Shown one piece after another: positions 35,468 to 46,021 of a stretch of DNA of 64,000 bases. Each line of letters opens with the position of its first letter. Position 1 is the stretch's first letter. Source of the DNA: Trissonchulus latispiculum (Eukaryota > Nematoda > Enoplea > Enoplida > Ironidae); assembly GCA_030248195.1 (NCBI GenBank), contig JASAND010023803.1, positions 1 to 64,000 on the forward strand, given 5' to 3'. Made by a program: the position numbers and the translations under genes. The notes beneath the pieces are model-generated. The model searched no databases and was not told where the DNA came from. It saw only the letters and a program-made list of their open reading frames with translations.

Positions 35468-36474
35468 CGGCATACAATTGGAATTTTAACCAAACTGCTA
35501 GACCAACTTTATGGTTTGACAAACATCGGTGTGAAAAACAGATCCAGCTGGGAAACATTAGGGAAAGAAAGTAGTAAAAAACAGCAAAAACAAAATAATT
35601 TTTTGCTCAAATTCAATATCTATCTAGAAAAATAAATAATGAAGGAAGTGCCGGCAGCATGAATTCAATGTGCAATATAGCTTAAGGAGAATTTTGCTCG
35701 AGTGTTGACTTGACCAACTCCGTTTTTGGAACATATAATCAAGAGCATGTAAGTAAAATATATAAGCAAGCAACAGCAGATGGAATGACCAATGTAGAAT
35801 GGAACAAGTAAGAGGAGAAGGGCCGTAAAAAATTATAAAGCGGGTGGCGGTAAAAGGTTTGCAACGGTGGATCTGGGTAAAACAAACAATTTTACATTTC
35901 ACACAGTTAGCAGCAATTGTTGTTAGCGAAGTGGGAATAAAGAAACAGGATTAGATTAAAATTTTAATCGTAGGCGCATTAAAGAAATAGGATTAAATTT
36001 AGTTCGTTCAGCTCGTTTAACTCGCTGGATTAAATTTTAATCCGTTTAATCCGTTTAATCCGAGGTGCTATTTCTTTAATGCGGATTAATTTTAATCTAA
36101 TCCGTTTAATCTTTAAAGAAATAGGGCCTAAGAAGCCTGAAATTGTTGGTCTCGGTTTCGTCCCCAACCCTGATGCCAATTGCGTATTTTTGACTGCGTA
36201 TTTTTAAGCGTTCGACTGCCAACTAAACTCAACTTTTAAGCTACAGGAGTATGCACAGAAGGCGCAAATTTTTTTGAATGAAATGTATAAAAAACAAAAT
36301 GCGCGATGGCTCGAAAAGTTTCAAAGGAAATTAAACAGAACACACACCACAGGTCCAAAAATTTTGAAATAAATGTAATGGAAAACGCGCCGGAGGCGCG
36401 AAAATTTATAAGGAAAAATAAACAAAACGGGCCGATGGCGTGAAGTTTTCCAAAAGAATGTAACGGTCAGGGTC

Positions 36475-37410
36475 AGGGCAGGCGCGAAACGGTTTACCCC
36501 GCTCAGTAAAATTTCTACCCCCGCGCAACAAAGTGCAACAAAATTTTTATCGCGCGCAGCAAGCTTTTTCACACCGCGCAACAAAAGAACATTAGAAAAT
36601 TACCCCGTGCAACAAAATTTCTAACTCGAGCAGCAAATTCGCTCAGTACAAAACGAAAATAAATGTAATGGAAAACAGGCCAACCGACCAAGAAATTTTT
36701 AAACGATTTTGTGATGATGAAGGATAGAATTTTTATGCGTGGGGTAAAAATGTGGTTGTGCGGGAAAACATTTTAATACACTTTGATGCGCGGTAGTAAC
36801 AATTTTGTTGCGCGGCGATGAACATTTTGTTGCGCGGGACAACATTTTGATGCGCTTTGTTGCGCGAGGGTAAAAATTGTACTGAGCGAATTTGCTGCTC
36901 GAGTTAGAAATTTCGTTGCACGGGGTAATTTTCTAATGTTCTTTTGTTGCGCGGTGTGAAAAAGCTTGCTGCGCGCGATAAAAATTTCGTTGCACTTTGT
37001 TGCGCGGGGGTAGAAATTTTACTGAGCGGGGTAAAATTCGCTGCTCGAGTTAGAAATTTCGTTGCACGGGATAAACTTTTAATGCGCTATGTTGCGCGGG
37101 GGTAAAATTTTGCAGCGCTTGATAAAATTTGTATGCGCTTTGCTGCGCGCGGGTAAAAATTTTGTTGCGCGGGGGTAAAAATTTTACTTAGCCTGGGTAA
37201 AATTTGCTGCTCGGGTTAGAAATTTCGTTGCGCGAATAAACTTCTAATGCGCTTTGCTGCGCGCGGGTAAAAATTTTGTTGCGCTGCGATAAAAATGTGC
37301 TGCACGGGGTAAAATCTTGACGCGCTTTCCTGCGCGGGGTAAAAATTTTACTGCGCGGGGGTAAAATTTTTGCTGCGCACTGCGCGGGGGTAAATTTTTC
37401 CTAGCCTGCA
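36475..37410. repeat. TTGTTGCGCGGGGTAAAAATTT arrays in inverted halves
   Basis: 36475-36660 is an almost exact inverted copy of 36885-37060 (for example CACCGCGCAACAAAAGAACA against TGTTCTTTTGTTGCGCGGTG). The right half continues as a diverged tandem of GCGCGGGGTAAAAATTTT to 37400. GC skew alternates along the block. Confidence 0.75.
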
Positions 37411-37849
37411 CATGTGCAGGAGTTGTGTAGGCATTGCCCATGCGTGTCCTACATATTTCGCCTTCAGGTCTAAATTTGTTTAGTTTCAGTTCAAACTAGA
37501 TTTTTAGTTTCAATTTCAGTCACTAGCTTGAAAAAGACAATATGAATGGCAACAGTGAATGGCAACCACAAAAACAAAATCCAGCTTTTGCAAAATTTAA
37601 ACCCCTGCAAAAAATTAGTTCAAGTCCATTTTTAAGAGTGGAACCGGCCGGTTCCAAATCCTACCGGTTCCGGTTCCGGTTCCAACCGGTTCTAGTGGGA
37701 CCGGTCCCAACTCTACTAATAAGATTTTAAAATTTGAGAAAGTAAACCTTGATTTTAGCTTCAAACAGCCAAAATTTACATTAGAACCGGTCAGGTTCCA
37801 AAAGCCACCGGTTCCGGTTCTACCGGTTCTTTTGGAACCGGTCCCAGTA

Positions 37850-38930
37850 CTATGAGTAAACACCAACAATGTATATATTTTTAGAATCCTCAGGAACTCT
37901 AGATTTCGAAAATCCAGGAAAATCCGGAATTCCGGGTTTCATTCACGGCAAATCAAAATTTTCAGTTTTTCGCCCACATTTTGTCGTAATAAAAATTTTG
38001 TTTTGACGATCGAATAGAGCTGCTCCCGCTGCACATTTTTGCCCTTACAAGTTTTTCACGAAAATGCATCCAATTTCCATTCCGGGTTTTCAAAATTTCC
38101 GGATTTTAAAATTTTCTCCAATACTCACAAGATGGGTATCATTCGAAAGCTTATCGAGCTGAACAACTTTTCTAATAGAATGAACTCTTGAAAATGCACC
38201 CAATTCCCGGAATTCGAGAAAACCGGATTTTCCGGATTTTAAAAATTTTATCCAATACCCCCCACACTATGGGTATTATTCGAAAGCACTTGATGAGCTG
38301 AACAAATCTTGTAATAAAACCAACTCACAAAAATGAGCCCAGTTTTTGGAATTCGCGAAAAACCTTCAAGCTAGAGTGAAATCCGAAATTCGTGGTTTTC
38401 TGGAATGTGGTGCATTTTCAGACATTGGTCCTATTACAAGATTTGTTAAGCTTATCATGAGCTTTCGAATGATACCCATATTATGGGGTATTGGAGAAAA
38501 TTTTCAAAATCCGGAAAATCCGGTTTTTCTCTAATTCCGGGAATTCAGTATATTTTCAAGAGTTCATTCTGTTACAAAAGTTGTTCAGCTCTATAAAAGC
38601 TTTCGAATAAAGCACATCTTGTGGGTAGTGGGGAAATTTTTAAAATCCGGAAATTTCGAAAAATCGGAATTTCGGAAATTGGGTATTTTAGTGAAAAACT
38701 TGTTGGAGCAGAAATGTGCAGCGGGACCAGCTCTATTCGATCGTGAAAACAAAAATTGCGCGAGAAACTGTTTTTAAATTTTCCGTGAATGAAACACGGA
38801 ACTCCAGATTTTCAGAATCTAGAATTCCTGAGGATTCTAAAAATATATACATTGTTGGGGTTTACTCTAAAGGCTAATCTGCTATAAACGGACAAAATTT
38901 GTACAGACATTTTTGGTCGTACTATAGTAT
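37850..38930. mobile_element. fold-back element, second copy of the 27672-29205 family
   Basis: AACAATGTATATATTTTTAG at 37867 is mirrored by CTAAAAATATATACATTGTT near 38837. Internal TTCGAAAGC and GAGCTGAACAA units match the first copy. The right arm runs on to TTTTTGGTCGTACTATAG at about 38928, but the left arm lacks that segment and abuts a short GGTTCCGG palindrome (37785-37850), so the left end is deleted. Confidence 0.7.
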
Positions 38931-38948
38931 TATTGGCCGATAGTTTAG

Positions 38949-39113
38949 GAACCTGACATTGCAAACGATTACTATACTACTGAATGCTCGGACCGATTTC
39001 CGATTGTGGACCCCGGACAACTGTACTACCGTAAAAATTTGAACATAGATGCCGCCCAAACTACGCCGGCATCCAAGGCCTGCGTCAAGCACCATGCTGC
39101 TTCCTATAGCTAG
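38949..39113 (+). CDS. possible terminal exon of an unrecognised gene
   Basis: An AG at 38947-38948 opens a 54-codon frame ending in TAG at 39111-39113. The frame is about half GC in AT-rich surroundings and contains NDYYTTECSDRFPIVDPGQL, YYRKNLNIDAA and KACVKHHAASYS. No family was recognised. The two Tyr-Tyr sites and absence of hydrophobic stretches would suit a cytoplasmic or linker tail, but that is only a guess. The acceptor lies about 20 bp after the end of a fold-back element, so an upstream exon, if any, is separated from it by more than 1 kb of repeats. It could also be a chance frame. Confidence 0.35.
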   Translation, partial: EPDIANDYYTTECSDRFPIVDPGQLYYRKNLNIDAAQTTPASKACVKHHAASYS

Positions 39114-40487
39114 AATAACTTCCGACGATCGGAATCACTCACTGCTATTATGTGATCGTGCCTAAGTAGAATATTAACGAAATTTACAGCTTGCTACTTA
39201 CAGAATAATGCTACTACAGTGTTTATAAAAACCGTAGATACGACTTGCTTAGAAATAAAGGCAAAAACAACGAATTTATTGAAATAAAACAAACACTGAT
39301 TTATCATACACATGTAAAATAAACACGGAACCAAGAGTACATAACACGTAACAAAAGAGTATGACAGCTGACATACTCCGTGTATTACAAACGTGACGAG
39401 TCCTCTGGACGCCGACGGCTGCTGCCCCCCCCCCAAATTGGTGATACCCAGTCTAAGCTGAGGTATGCTTACTCGCTCTATGCATGTTGATTAAAGCTCG
39501 AAAACACTAGCAGTATATACGTGAGCGAGTTTTGTGTGTTTCGAGCTCTAAAACACAAGCATAGCGGGTAAATTTGTTTGATTCACTGGGGCCCAATTTT
39601 GGGGAGAGGAGTCAGCCGTTACCTAGCGCGCAGAGGATGTGTCACGCTTATAATACATAGTGTGCCAGCTGTCATACTCTTATGTATTATGTACTCTTGA
39701 TAAAACAAACAAAGCCAAAGGAAATACGAAACATTCCACGTAATATACAATTTAATAGTAAAATCAAGGCGAAAACTAAATACGATCTCAGTTGCAACTG
39801 TCCCTGTAGAATTTTAGGGAATATCTTAATAGAACAGAACCAAAAGCACTTGTGAAAGATTATGAATCAAAAGCAAAGAAGACTACTGAAAGCACACATA
39901 TGTATCATTTCGGTTGAACCTAGAGCAAGATTAGCTATACAAAATTAGCAAATTGAAGTGGCATCAGGTAAATATTTTATTTGGTTTTCTAGTAAGTGAA
40001 ATCCGATCCAACCTGATCCAAACTCGTTTCCCTGTAAACGTTTTCCTTTCGTCGATTTCCACAAACTGCCAAAATTGAAGAATGTTTGGTAAAAATACTA
40101 ACATTTTCAACTATGATTTTACATTATAATTTTCAAGTAAATAATACAAAGAACACGAACACACAGGCTTATTTTTATTTGGAGGAAAAACAGAAGGAGC
40201 TCCCTCAAAAGTAATGCTGAAATTTACTACAGCCCGTTTTGGGCAAACCCAGCCAACTCCGTAAAACTTGCTTGTTAAAAACAAACCATACACACAGCAC
40301 CGTGAAGGGAGCAATGAAGTAAAACCGAAGTAAACAATGACAAACCAACGGATCAAATGAAGATTAGACAACCAATACTAATCAATTGTATATTCCTATG
40401 GACAGCGATAGTGTTCTATGATACCATACAATGCAATAATGTGATCTTAACGGCAAACCAACAGCGACAACAGAGGATGTAGATCAC
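39114..40487. other. intergenic; one inverted-repeat fragment
   Basis: 39332-39363 and 39673-39700 carry opposed copies of the AAGAGTACATAA/AGAGTATGACAGCTG sequence, enclosing about 310 bp, but without matching flanks. No exon is supported in 39714-40487. AATAAA hexamers occur near 39253 and 39283. Confidence 0.45.
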
Positions 40488-43352
40488 TTAAAATTTATAT
40501 TTGAACTTCGTCTGAACAAGATACTGCATATTTATCTGGGCAACATCGTAAACAATGTATCTAAATAAAAACATGTAAAAATTGACTAGAGCCAACAAAT
40601 AGGTCCAGACTGTTTGACTCACAGACGGGAATTGTAAAAGCATTAAACCTGGGTAGGCTCCAATTAATATTGCCTAGCATCCACTTTAGTTTCAGAATCA
40701 GTAGTGGCTGTTTCTGACCCAGTTTCAATAATTTTAGTTTCAGTATGAGATCCAAAATATTTAATTTTCGGTCCTCATTTAAAATTAATTTCGGCATCAG
40801 CTTCAGTTTCTCAGCGACACAAAATAGTTGGTTTTAATGAATGATCCAAAAACGAAGAAAACTCTACCGGCAAGTTTCAGACGTTTAATTTAAGTTTTCA
40901 TAAGCTTTAAAGAAATTCGGTTCCGCACGGATCATAACTGTTTGTCATTAGCAAGCGGTCACTAATCCTTTTGCGGTTCAACGAACTAACATTACAGACA
41001 ATTTTGTGTCTAATTTCGATCAGTGTTATCATGGTGATATATACCGCTTTAAAACACAAACATAAATAGTTCCTTCTTACTCGTTATACAGCAAACTGGA
41101 TTGTCCCTTGTTAGCACTAATTCCTTTTCCCATGGGGACCACAACACCATCCTCTCTCGTGACATACCCCTTAGGATCGGGACTTGTCATACCGATGCCC
41201 CAGGTGCTATGTTTCCCAGCCGGGAGCTTAGTAATAGGATCAGCCTGTGTTCGTTCATACCTAAAACAGTTGAAACAAACGAACAAAGGTACCTAAGGGC
41301 TGACTATTTCCAATTCATAACTATAGTTGAATGATTTAAAGAGGTCCTTAAACTTAAGGAGGGTCCATTTTTGGTTAGGACCATCTCCGATTTCGCTCAT
41401 TTCCACACATAATGATCTTTAAGTAGGATAATTTAACGAGTTTTAAAATTAAACCCGTATCTCTTACGGTTTTTTAGTAATTTCACCTCAAAGTTGAGGT
41501 CCGCATGTGTTAAACATAGGAAACAGAAAAAGTTGAGATTTTATTCTTTGTGCCAAAATTCTCTCGACGAACAGTTGCAATCCTGCATGCGCCTAATCCT
41601 GCAATTTTGTATTTATAATGTAGCTATAATCATAAACTGCGGTACGCTGGAAGTACATAGAATTTTGATTTAGGCCCCTAAAGTTTAAAAAAATTTTATT
41701 TATCGAAAGCAGTGGAAATTCGTCAAAATGTAATGTTTCTTTCTTGCAGCTGAAAAGAGGGGTCTTCGGAAAGAGTCTTGCTCTAAATCAAAGACCTCAA
41801 TAAAAATTCTAACTCCAGGGTTCCGTAGTATATACTTGAATTAGCGGTTCCATTGATACCAATGGCTCCATTGTATGTTTTTCCAGTTTCGAGATTTTTT
41901 GGCGCAAAAATGGGCATTTTTCGCAAAATTTCTAAATTTCGGTTTTTTCGAAAATTTGGCTAGATTCCGACAACAGTATGGTCCTAAACTGCCTATTTGT
42001 ATTGCAACTCGTGTATTCATGTCTTTGGATCTATTTGAAGCATGCATTATGCTGAGCTACGTCAAGTACTTTTCAGCGTGCCAAACAGGACCCTCGAACC
42101 CCGAATTTCTCCTTCTCAAAACAGCGATTTTTAAAATTTTTCATAATATGGCATATTATACATCACTGATCACTCGAAAGCTTGATTGCAGGGATGAATT
42201 TTTCTCAAAGAACTATGGGTCAGAAATGCTTCTATTTTAAGTTAACCGCTATTAAATGTTTCATTACATCAGGAGGAAAAAGGGCCTTGTTTCTACAAGA
42301 AATTCTTTAGAGAAGCTTCCGATCAAGCCCATCCGGTTGGAAACTGTACAATGTTTTTAATAGTTTTTAAAGGTGTGCGGAGAACTGAACGAAACAACTC
42401 AAAATTTAATCTTGATATGCACGGCATATGTGACTAACTTATGCATGAAAATGAGTCGCCGAAAATTTTTTATGATGAAACCTCCCTTAAGCAGGATCAG
42501 CTACAGCTGTTGAGTAATTTCACCTCAAACGCAAGCACAAGATATAAAACTTTTTCCAATTTCCTGTGTTCAACTCAACACAATATGTACATACGCTTCA
42601 ACTAGTATATTGATTTAATTTATGATTCAAGCAAATATAAAATCTTGAACAATGAATGCTGAAACCACCTCGGTGAATTAAGTAAGTAAAAATAGCCCAA
42701 AACCTACTTACATTTCACCCAGTGCAACTTCACACAGAAGCAGCAGTCCCACATTGTTCTGTTTATTGGTAAAGCAATAATTGGCTGACTTTGAAACCAT
42801 GTCCGCAAAATACACACCTTTGCCAAACATGTAACCCGTCTAAAATAATTTAAAATATATAGCTTAAAGATTGCTTTGAAAAAAAGTTTAAAATTAACAA
42901 AAGTTGAAACTCGGCTACATTTAGTATACTTTGCAATAAACTAACAGTTAACTATGATCGCACATACACACGAAAAGCCAATTTTTGAATCTTGTGGCAA
43001 CTAACGTAAGTTACGAAGCAGAGAAAGCTGTAAAACATGGCACGGCACATCTCAAAGCAAAAGCCCTCTCATAGAGCCACAAACGTTTTAATGCAATGAA
43101 CTAATGCTGGTTGCTGAGCTGCAAGAACTGGAAACTAAAATGAAAAATCATGCAACGCCCATCGCACAACATGAACTGTACACTTTAACGTGAACTCACC
43201 ACAGGAGCTTCTGGTGGAGCAATGCGGAGCCCCTGCGATAAAATACCCGCATAATTTGATAATCTGGAACCATGCCACAATAATCGCCGGTTGTGCAAAC
43301 CCTTGAAAGGTTTGTAACGCTGTGCTTCGCCTTCCCGAGCAGTTTTGAATAC
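40488..43352 (-). CDS. PARP1: PARP1-type ADP-ribosyltransferase catalytic domain (C-terminal exons)
   Basis: Exons 43352-43200, 42839-42712, 41260-41081 and 40560-40488 join in phase to about 177 residues and a TAA stop. Diagnostic blocks: [24 protein letters not shown], split here as [11 protein letters not shown] and [70 protein letters not shown]. The H-Y-E triad is intact: His in LWHGS, Tyr in the [15 protein letters not shown] region and Glu in YNEY. The Glu codon is split between exons (GA at 41082-41081, A at 40560). The enzyme uses NAD+ to add poly(ADP-ribose) to nuclear proteins in DNA damage response. The blocks fit PARP1 better than PARP2 or PARP3. The helical regulatory, WGR, BRCT and zinc-finger exons were not recognised upstream. 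Confidence 0.93.
41343..42495. mobile_element. fold-back element in the third PARP1 intron, related to 3140-3920
   Basis: CTTAAGGAGGGTCC near the left and CCTCCCTTAAG near the right are inverted. It shares TTTCACCTCAAAGTTGAGGT and TGTTAAACATAGGAAAC with the element at 3140-3920. The minus-strand intron between 42712 and 41260 is mostly this element. Confidence 0.6.
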
Positions 43353-43724
43353 CTAAACAAGATTAGCCCAATCGAGATGACCTCTTTTTCTGATACAACG
43401 AGGTGCCCCCTCATGCGGGGAGAAATAATCACGCAAACATGTCTCTGCTGGTTATCATCTTCCAAACGGAGAATATTTATTTTGTAAAGACAAGCGAAGC
43501 AAAAAAGCAAATTAGCGTGACAAACGTCATACTCATTTTTGACAGAAAGCACTCATTTGTAGAACTCATTTGTAGAGATCACTCACTAGGAACTCAGTGG
43601 TGGAAGGGGATGGGCAATTACTGTCACATAATGATTTCAGCTTAATCGCTCGAATCTGACGTTTGTCAAACGTTTAGTCAGTATGTACTCTTGCTTACAG
43701 ATTAAGCTTAGACAAAAATTTTAC

Positions 43725-43896
43725 CTCAACAACTTCCAAGCCGATTTCAGTGGTCGAGAGGGGAGTTTATGCAAATTAGTTGGGACACAATCCTTTGTAG
43801 AGCAGCCGACTGTGCCATTTTGGGCGGCAGTGACCCGTAGAGAAACGCTTGGCTCACTTTTGAGGGGTACCTCTGTTTCGTCGTCTCCAGTTGTAT
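43725..43896 (-). CDS. possible third-loop exon of the GPCR at 48880-50523
   Basis: The minus-strand frame is bounded by TTTCAG and GGTAAA, 172 bp, entering in phase 1 and leaving in phase 2. It reads DTTGDDETEVPLKSEPSVSL and then a Ser/Thr/Lys-rich stretch ending SRPLKSAWKLL. The phase fits the preceding GPCR exon (ending ...NTSQ) and the composition suits a cytoplasmic loop. Against it: the exon lies between the GPCR and the PARP1 exons, and no TM6-TM7 exon follows. It does not fit PARP1 in phase. Treat as tentative. Confidence 0.3.
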
Positions 43897-44399
43897 CTGA
43901 AATAGTGAAGAAATAAACCGCATCCTTTATATATGATGGTTTACGTACAAAAGCGAGTTTTGTACAATTTCCTTGTTAGTGTCATTTAATCAATAGATCT
44001 TTAGCAGTACCTTCCTACGTTAACATTTTATCCTTTACTGGCAATCGAGATGAGTTCCTTTAGTGTTCTTCCACAAACCACCCACCTAATGCATATACAT
44101 GTATTCGAATATTCAATCAAACGCTGATGTTTACCTGAATTTCATTAATTTCAAAAAAGAAGGGTATAAAACACGATTTCGGACCCGGTCCTGGCCCCGG
44201 ACCCGGGCCCAGCCCGGGTGCATAAAAACTTTTATTTATTTTTTTATTTAATTTTATAAATATTTAATTTAAATTCAATTAATTAATTCTTTCCGTGTTT
44301 ATGCAAACCCAAAAAGAACGACTCTGTCTGTCTAAAGTATGTCTATTTTTGACCATCAACATGCAGGCCCAGCCGACGAAATCGTTCCAACTTTCATTT

Positions 44400-44572
44400 T
44401 TACACTCTTGATTTTACTAAAAGGCATTTGTCGAACTCACCCACCATCTCGCATACGGCAGAAGAAGAAAGTCATGCACCCCCGAAGGCCCGAAAAATTC
44501 AGACGTCCGGTGTGACTCGAACCCACGACTGTTTGCGCGCTAGGCAAACGCTCTGCCAACTGAGCTACAGAG
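44400..44572 (-). mobile_element. tRNA-derived SINE, distal part (split by hAT-like element)
   Basis: On the minus strand CTCAGTTGGCAGAGCG is followed by a perfect 5-bp anticodon stem (TTTGC/GCAAA) with loop CTAGCGC, then GTGGGTTCGAGTCACAC. This is a tRNA-like A box and B box with anticodon AGC (alanine type). One T-stem mismatch and the attached tail (GAATTTTTCGGGCCTTCGGG) argue for a SINE rather than a working tRNA. The 5' part (CAGCCTCTGTAG) lies beyond the insertion, at 48856-48867; joined, the acceptor stem has six of seven pairs. A related tail occurs at 54700. Confidence 0.7.
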
Positions 44573-44999
44573 TAGTGTTGTTTTTATTCGCATGTTTTAG
44601 TTTTGATTTGATTTTTGATTTTTTATCAAAACCGCCGCACTTTTGATTTGATTTTTGATTTTTTATCAAAACTTGGTGGAGTTTTGATTTGATTTTTGAT
44701 TTTTTCAAAACTTCTACAGTTTTGATTTGATTTTTGATAAATCAAAACCCAAATAGTTTTGATTTTTGATTTTTAGTACAGTTTTTTAGATTCAGAGTTT
44801 TCTGAGACTGTGGCCACTTCCAGACACTTGTGCCCCCTCCTGCCACTAGTCTTTCACCTAGCTTTCTTTTGGAAAACCTGGTTTCCATGCACGAAACCGA
44901 GTTTCTGTACACAGTAAAATTACAAATCATATAGCTGTTTAATGATATAAATTTTATTATTTTTACATATTTTACATTGCTTATTATAAATCATTTATT

Positions 45000-45540
45000 A
45001 TATTCACTCTTGAAGTTAGAGCTATCTTTTATTAAAACGTTGCTGATATTTTCTCTTCTCCTTTAAATGGATACAACGAAACTAATTTTAGTTTACTGGA
45101 AATTGCTTAGGAAATTCTAGAAGTTTTTAGATTTTTGCAGTCAGAATTAAAAGTATTCGTGGGACATCGTTTATACCATTCGATGCCTCTATCAAATTGC
45201 TGCGGTTCTTTTTAGCCACAGTGATATTTAAGGTGGTGACTCCTTTTGGAGACATCAACTTTGAACCCTTATTACTCATTCATTATTTGGAGTTAGAAAG
45301 AAATTTTTAGATATATCAAAATACAGCTTATCATTTTCTCTTTCTAAAAAATACAACAAAGCTAACTTTAGCTTTCGGAAATTATTTTATTGCATTTTAG
45401 AAGTAATTTAATTTTCCAGATTTTTTGCAGACTAAAGTAATTTTTTTCGCGAGACATCGATTACATCGTTCGATACCTCTATCAAATACCTAGGGACCCT
45501 TTTTTAATTGTTATGAAATCACTCTTCGTTAAAAAGAAAT
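45000..45540. repeat. diverged tandem pair, about 290 bp each
   Basis: The two units share TTGCAG, GACATCG, CGATACCTCTATCAAAT (CGATGCCTCTATCAAAT in the first) and TCTTCTCC/TCTCTTTC blocks in the same order. Confidence 0.6.
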
Positions 45541-46021
45541 TAGCTAAAATGTATGCGTAACCTGGATTTTGCCTATTTTCCCCAACTTTGGCAAGCTTTA
45601 GCTACAGAGCTTTAGCTATAGCTATAACTTTAGCTACAAAGCAGCAATCGGGGCAACTAAAGAGGGTCCCTGGGTATTTTTGTGTAAAACACAACTACTA
45701 AGTGGCAACTCATTAGCTTGCACAGTAAATGCTCTACAATCGCTGGAAAAAATTTGGTCATGTTTTTGCAAAAACTACATTTTATATGATAGTGATAGCA
45801 GCCTACGAGATGATAATTGGAAGATGGCCATGCCTCCGATAATTGGTCTCAGTGAGACCTTCAAATCGACACCTTAAGTTAAATTTTACGACTAGTGTAA
45901 GTTGAGTAGTACTCTGAGACAAGACCGTCAACCAAATAAGAAAGTTACAACTCATCTAAGACTTGCGCACATTCAGTGGCAGAAATCAATAAATAGGGTA
46001 CTGAAGAAGTCTGTTTAATAT

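Larger units (their letters stand above)
32500..37715. mobile_element. large hAT-like element, GGTTCCGGTTCC arms (5.2 kb)
   Basis: Exact 8-bp duplication CTAATAAG at 32492-32499 and 37716-37723. The ends are TAGAGTTCGGACCGG and CCGGTCCCAACTCTA. The arms are ACCGGTTCCGGTTCC. The interior contains a complete hAT-like element (34343-35467), a TTTAATCC block at 35935-36135, a TTGTTGCGCG block at 36475-37410 and AT-rich DNA. No transposase was recognised in any frame, so it is non-autonomous or fully decayed. Confidence 0.85.

Noticed and set aside
40111..40371. TM7-like exon of the GPCR
   Set aside because: The hydrophobic minus-strand frame lacks an NPxxY-like motif, and its alternative frame (FYFIAPFTVLCVW) also fails the family pattern.
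43200..43896. Fusion of the 43725-43896 exon to the PARP1 exons
   Set aside because: The donor leaves in phase 2 while the PARP1 exon at 43352 needs phase 0.
44490..44572. Functional tRNA-Ala gene
   Set aside because: The acceptor stem is interrupted by an insertion, the T stem has a mismatch and a SINE-like tail follows; called a SINE instead.
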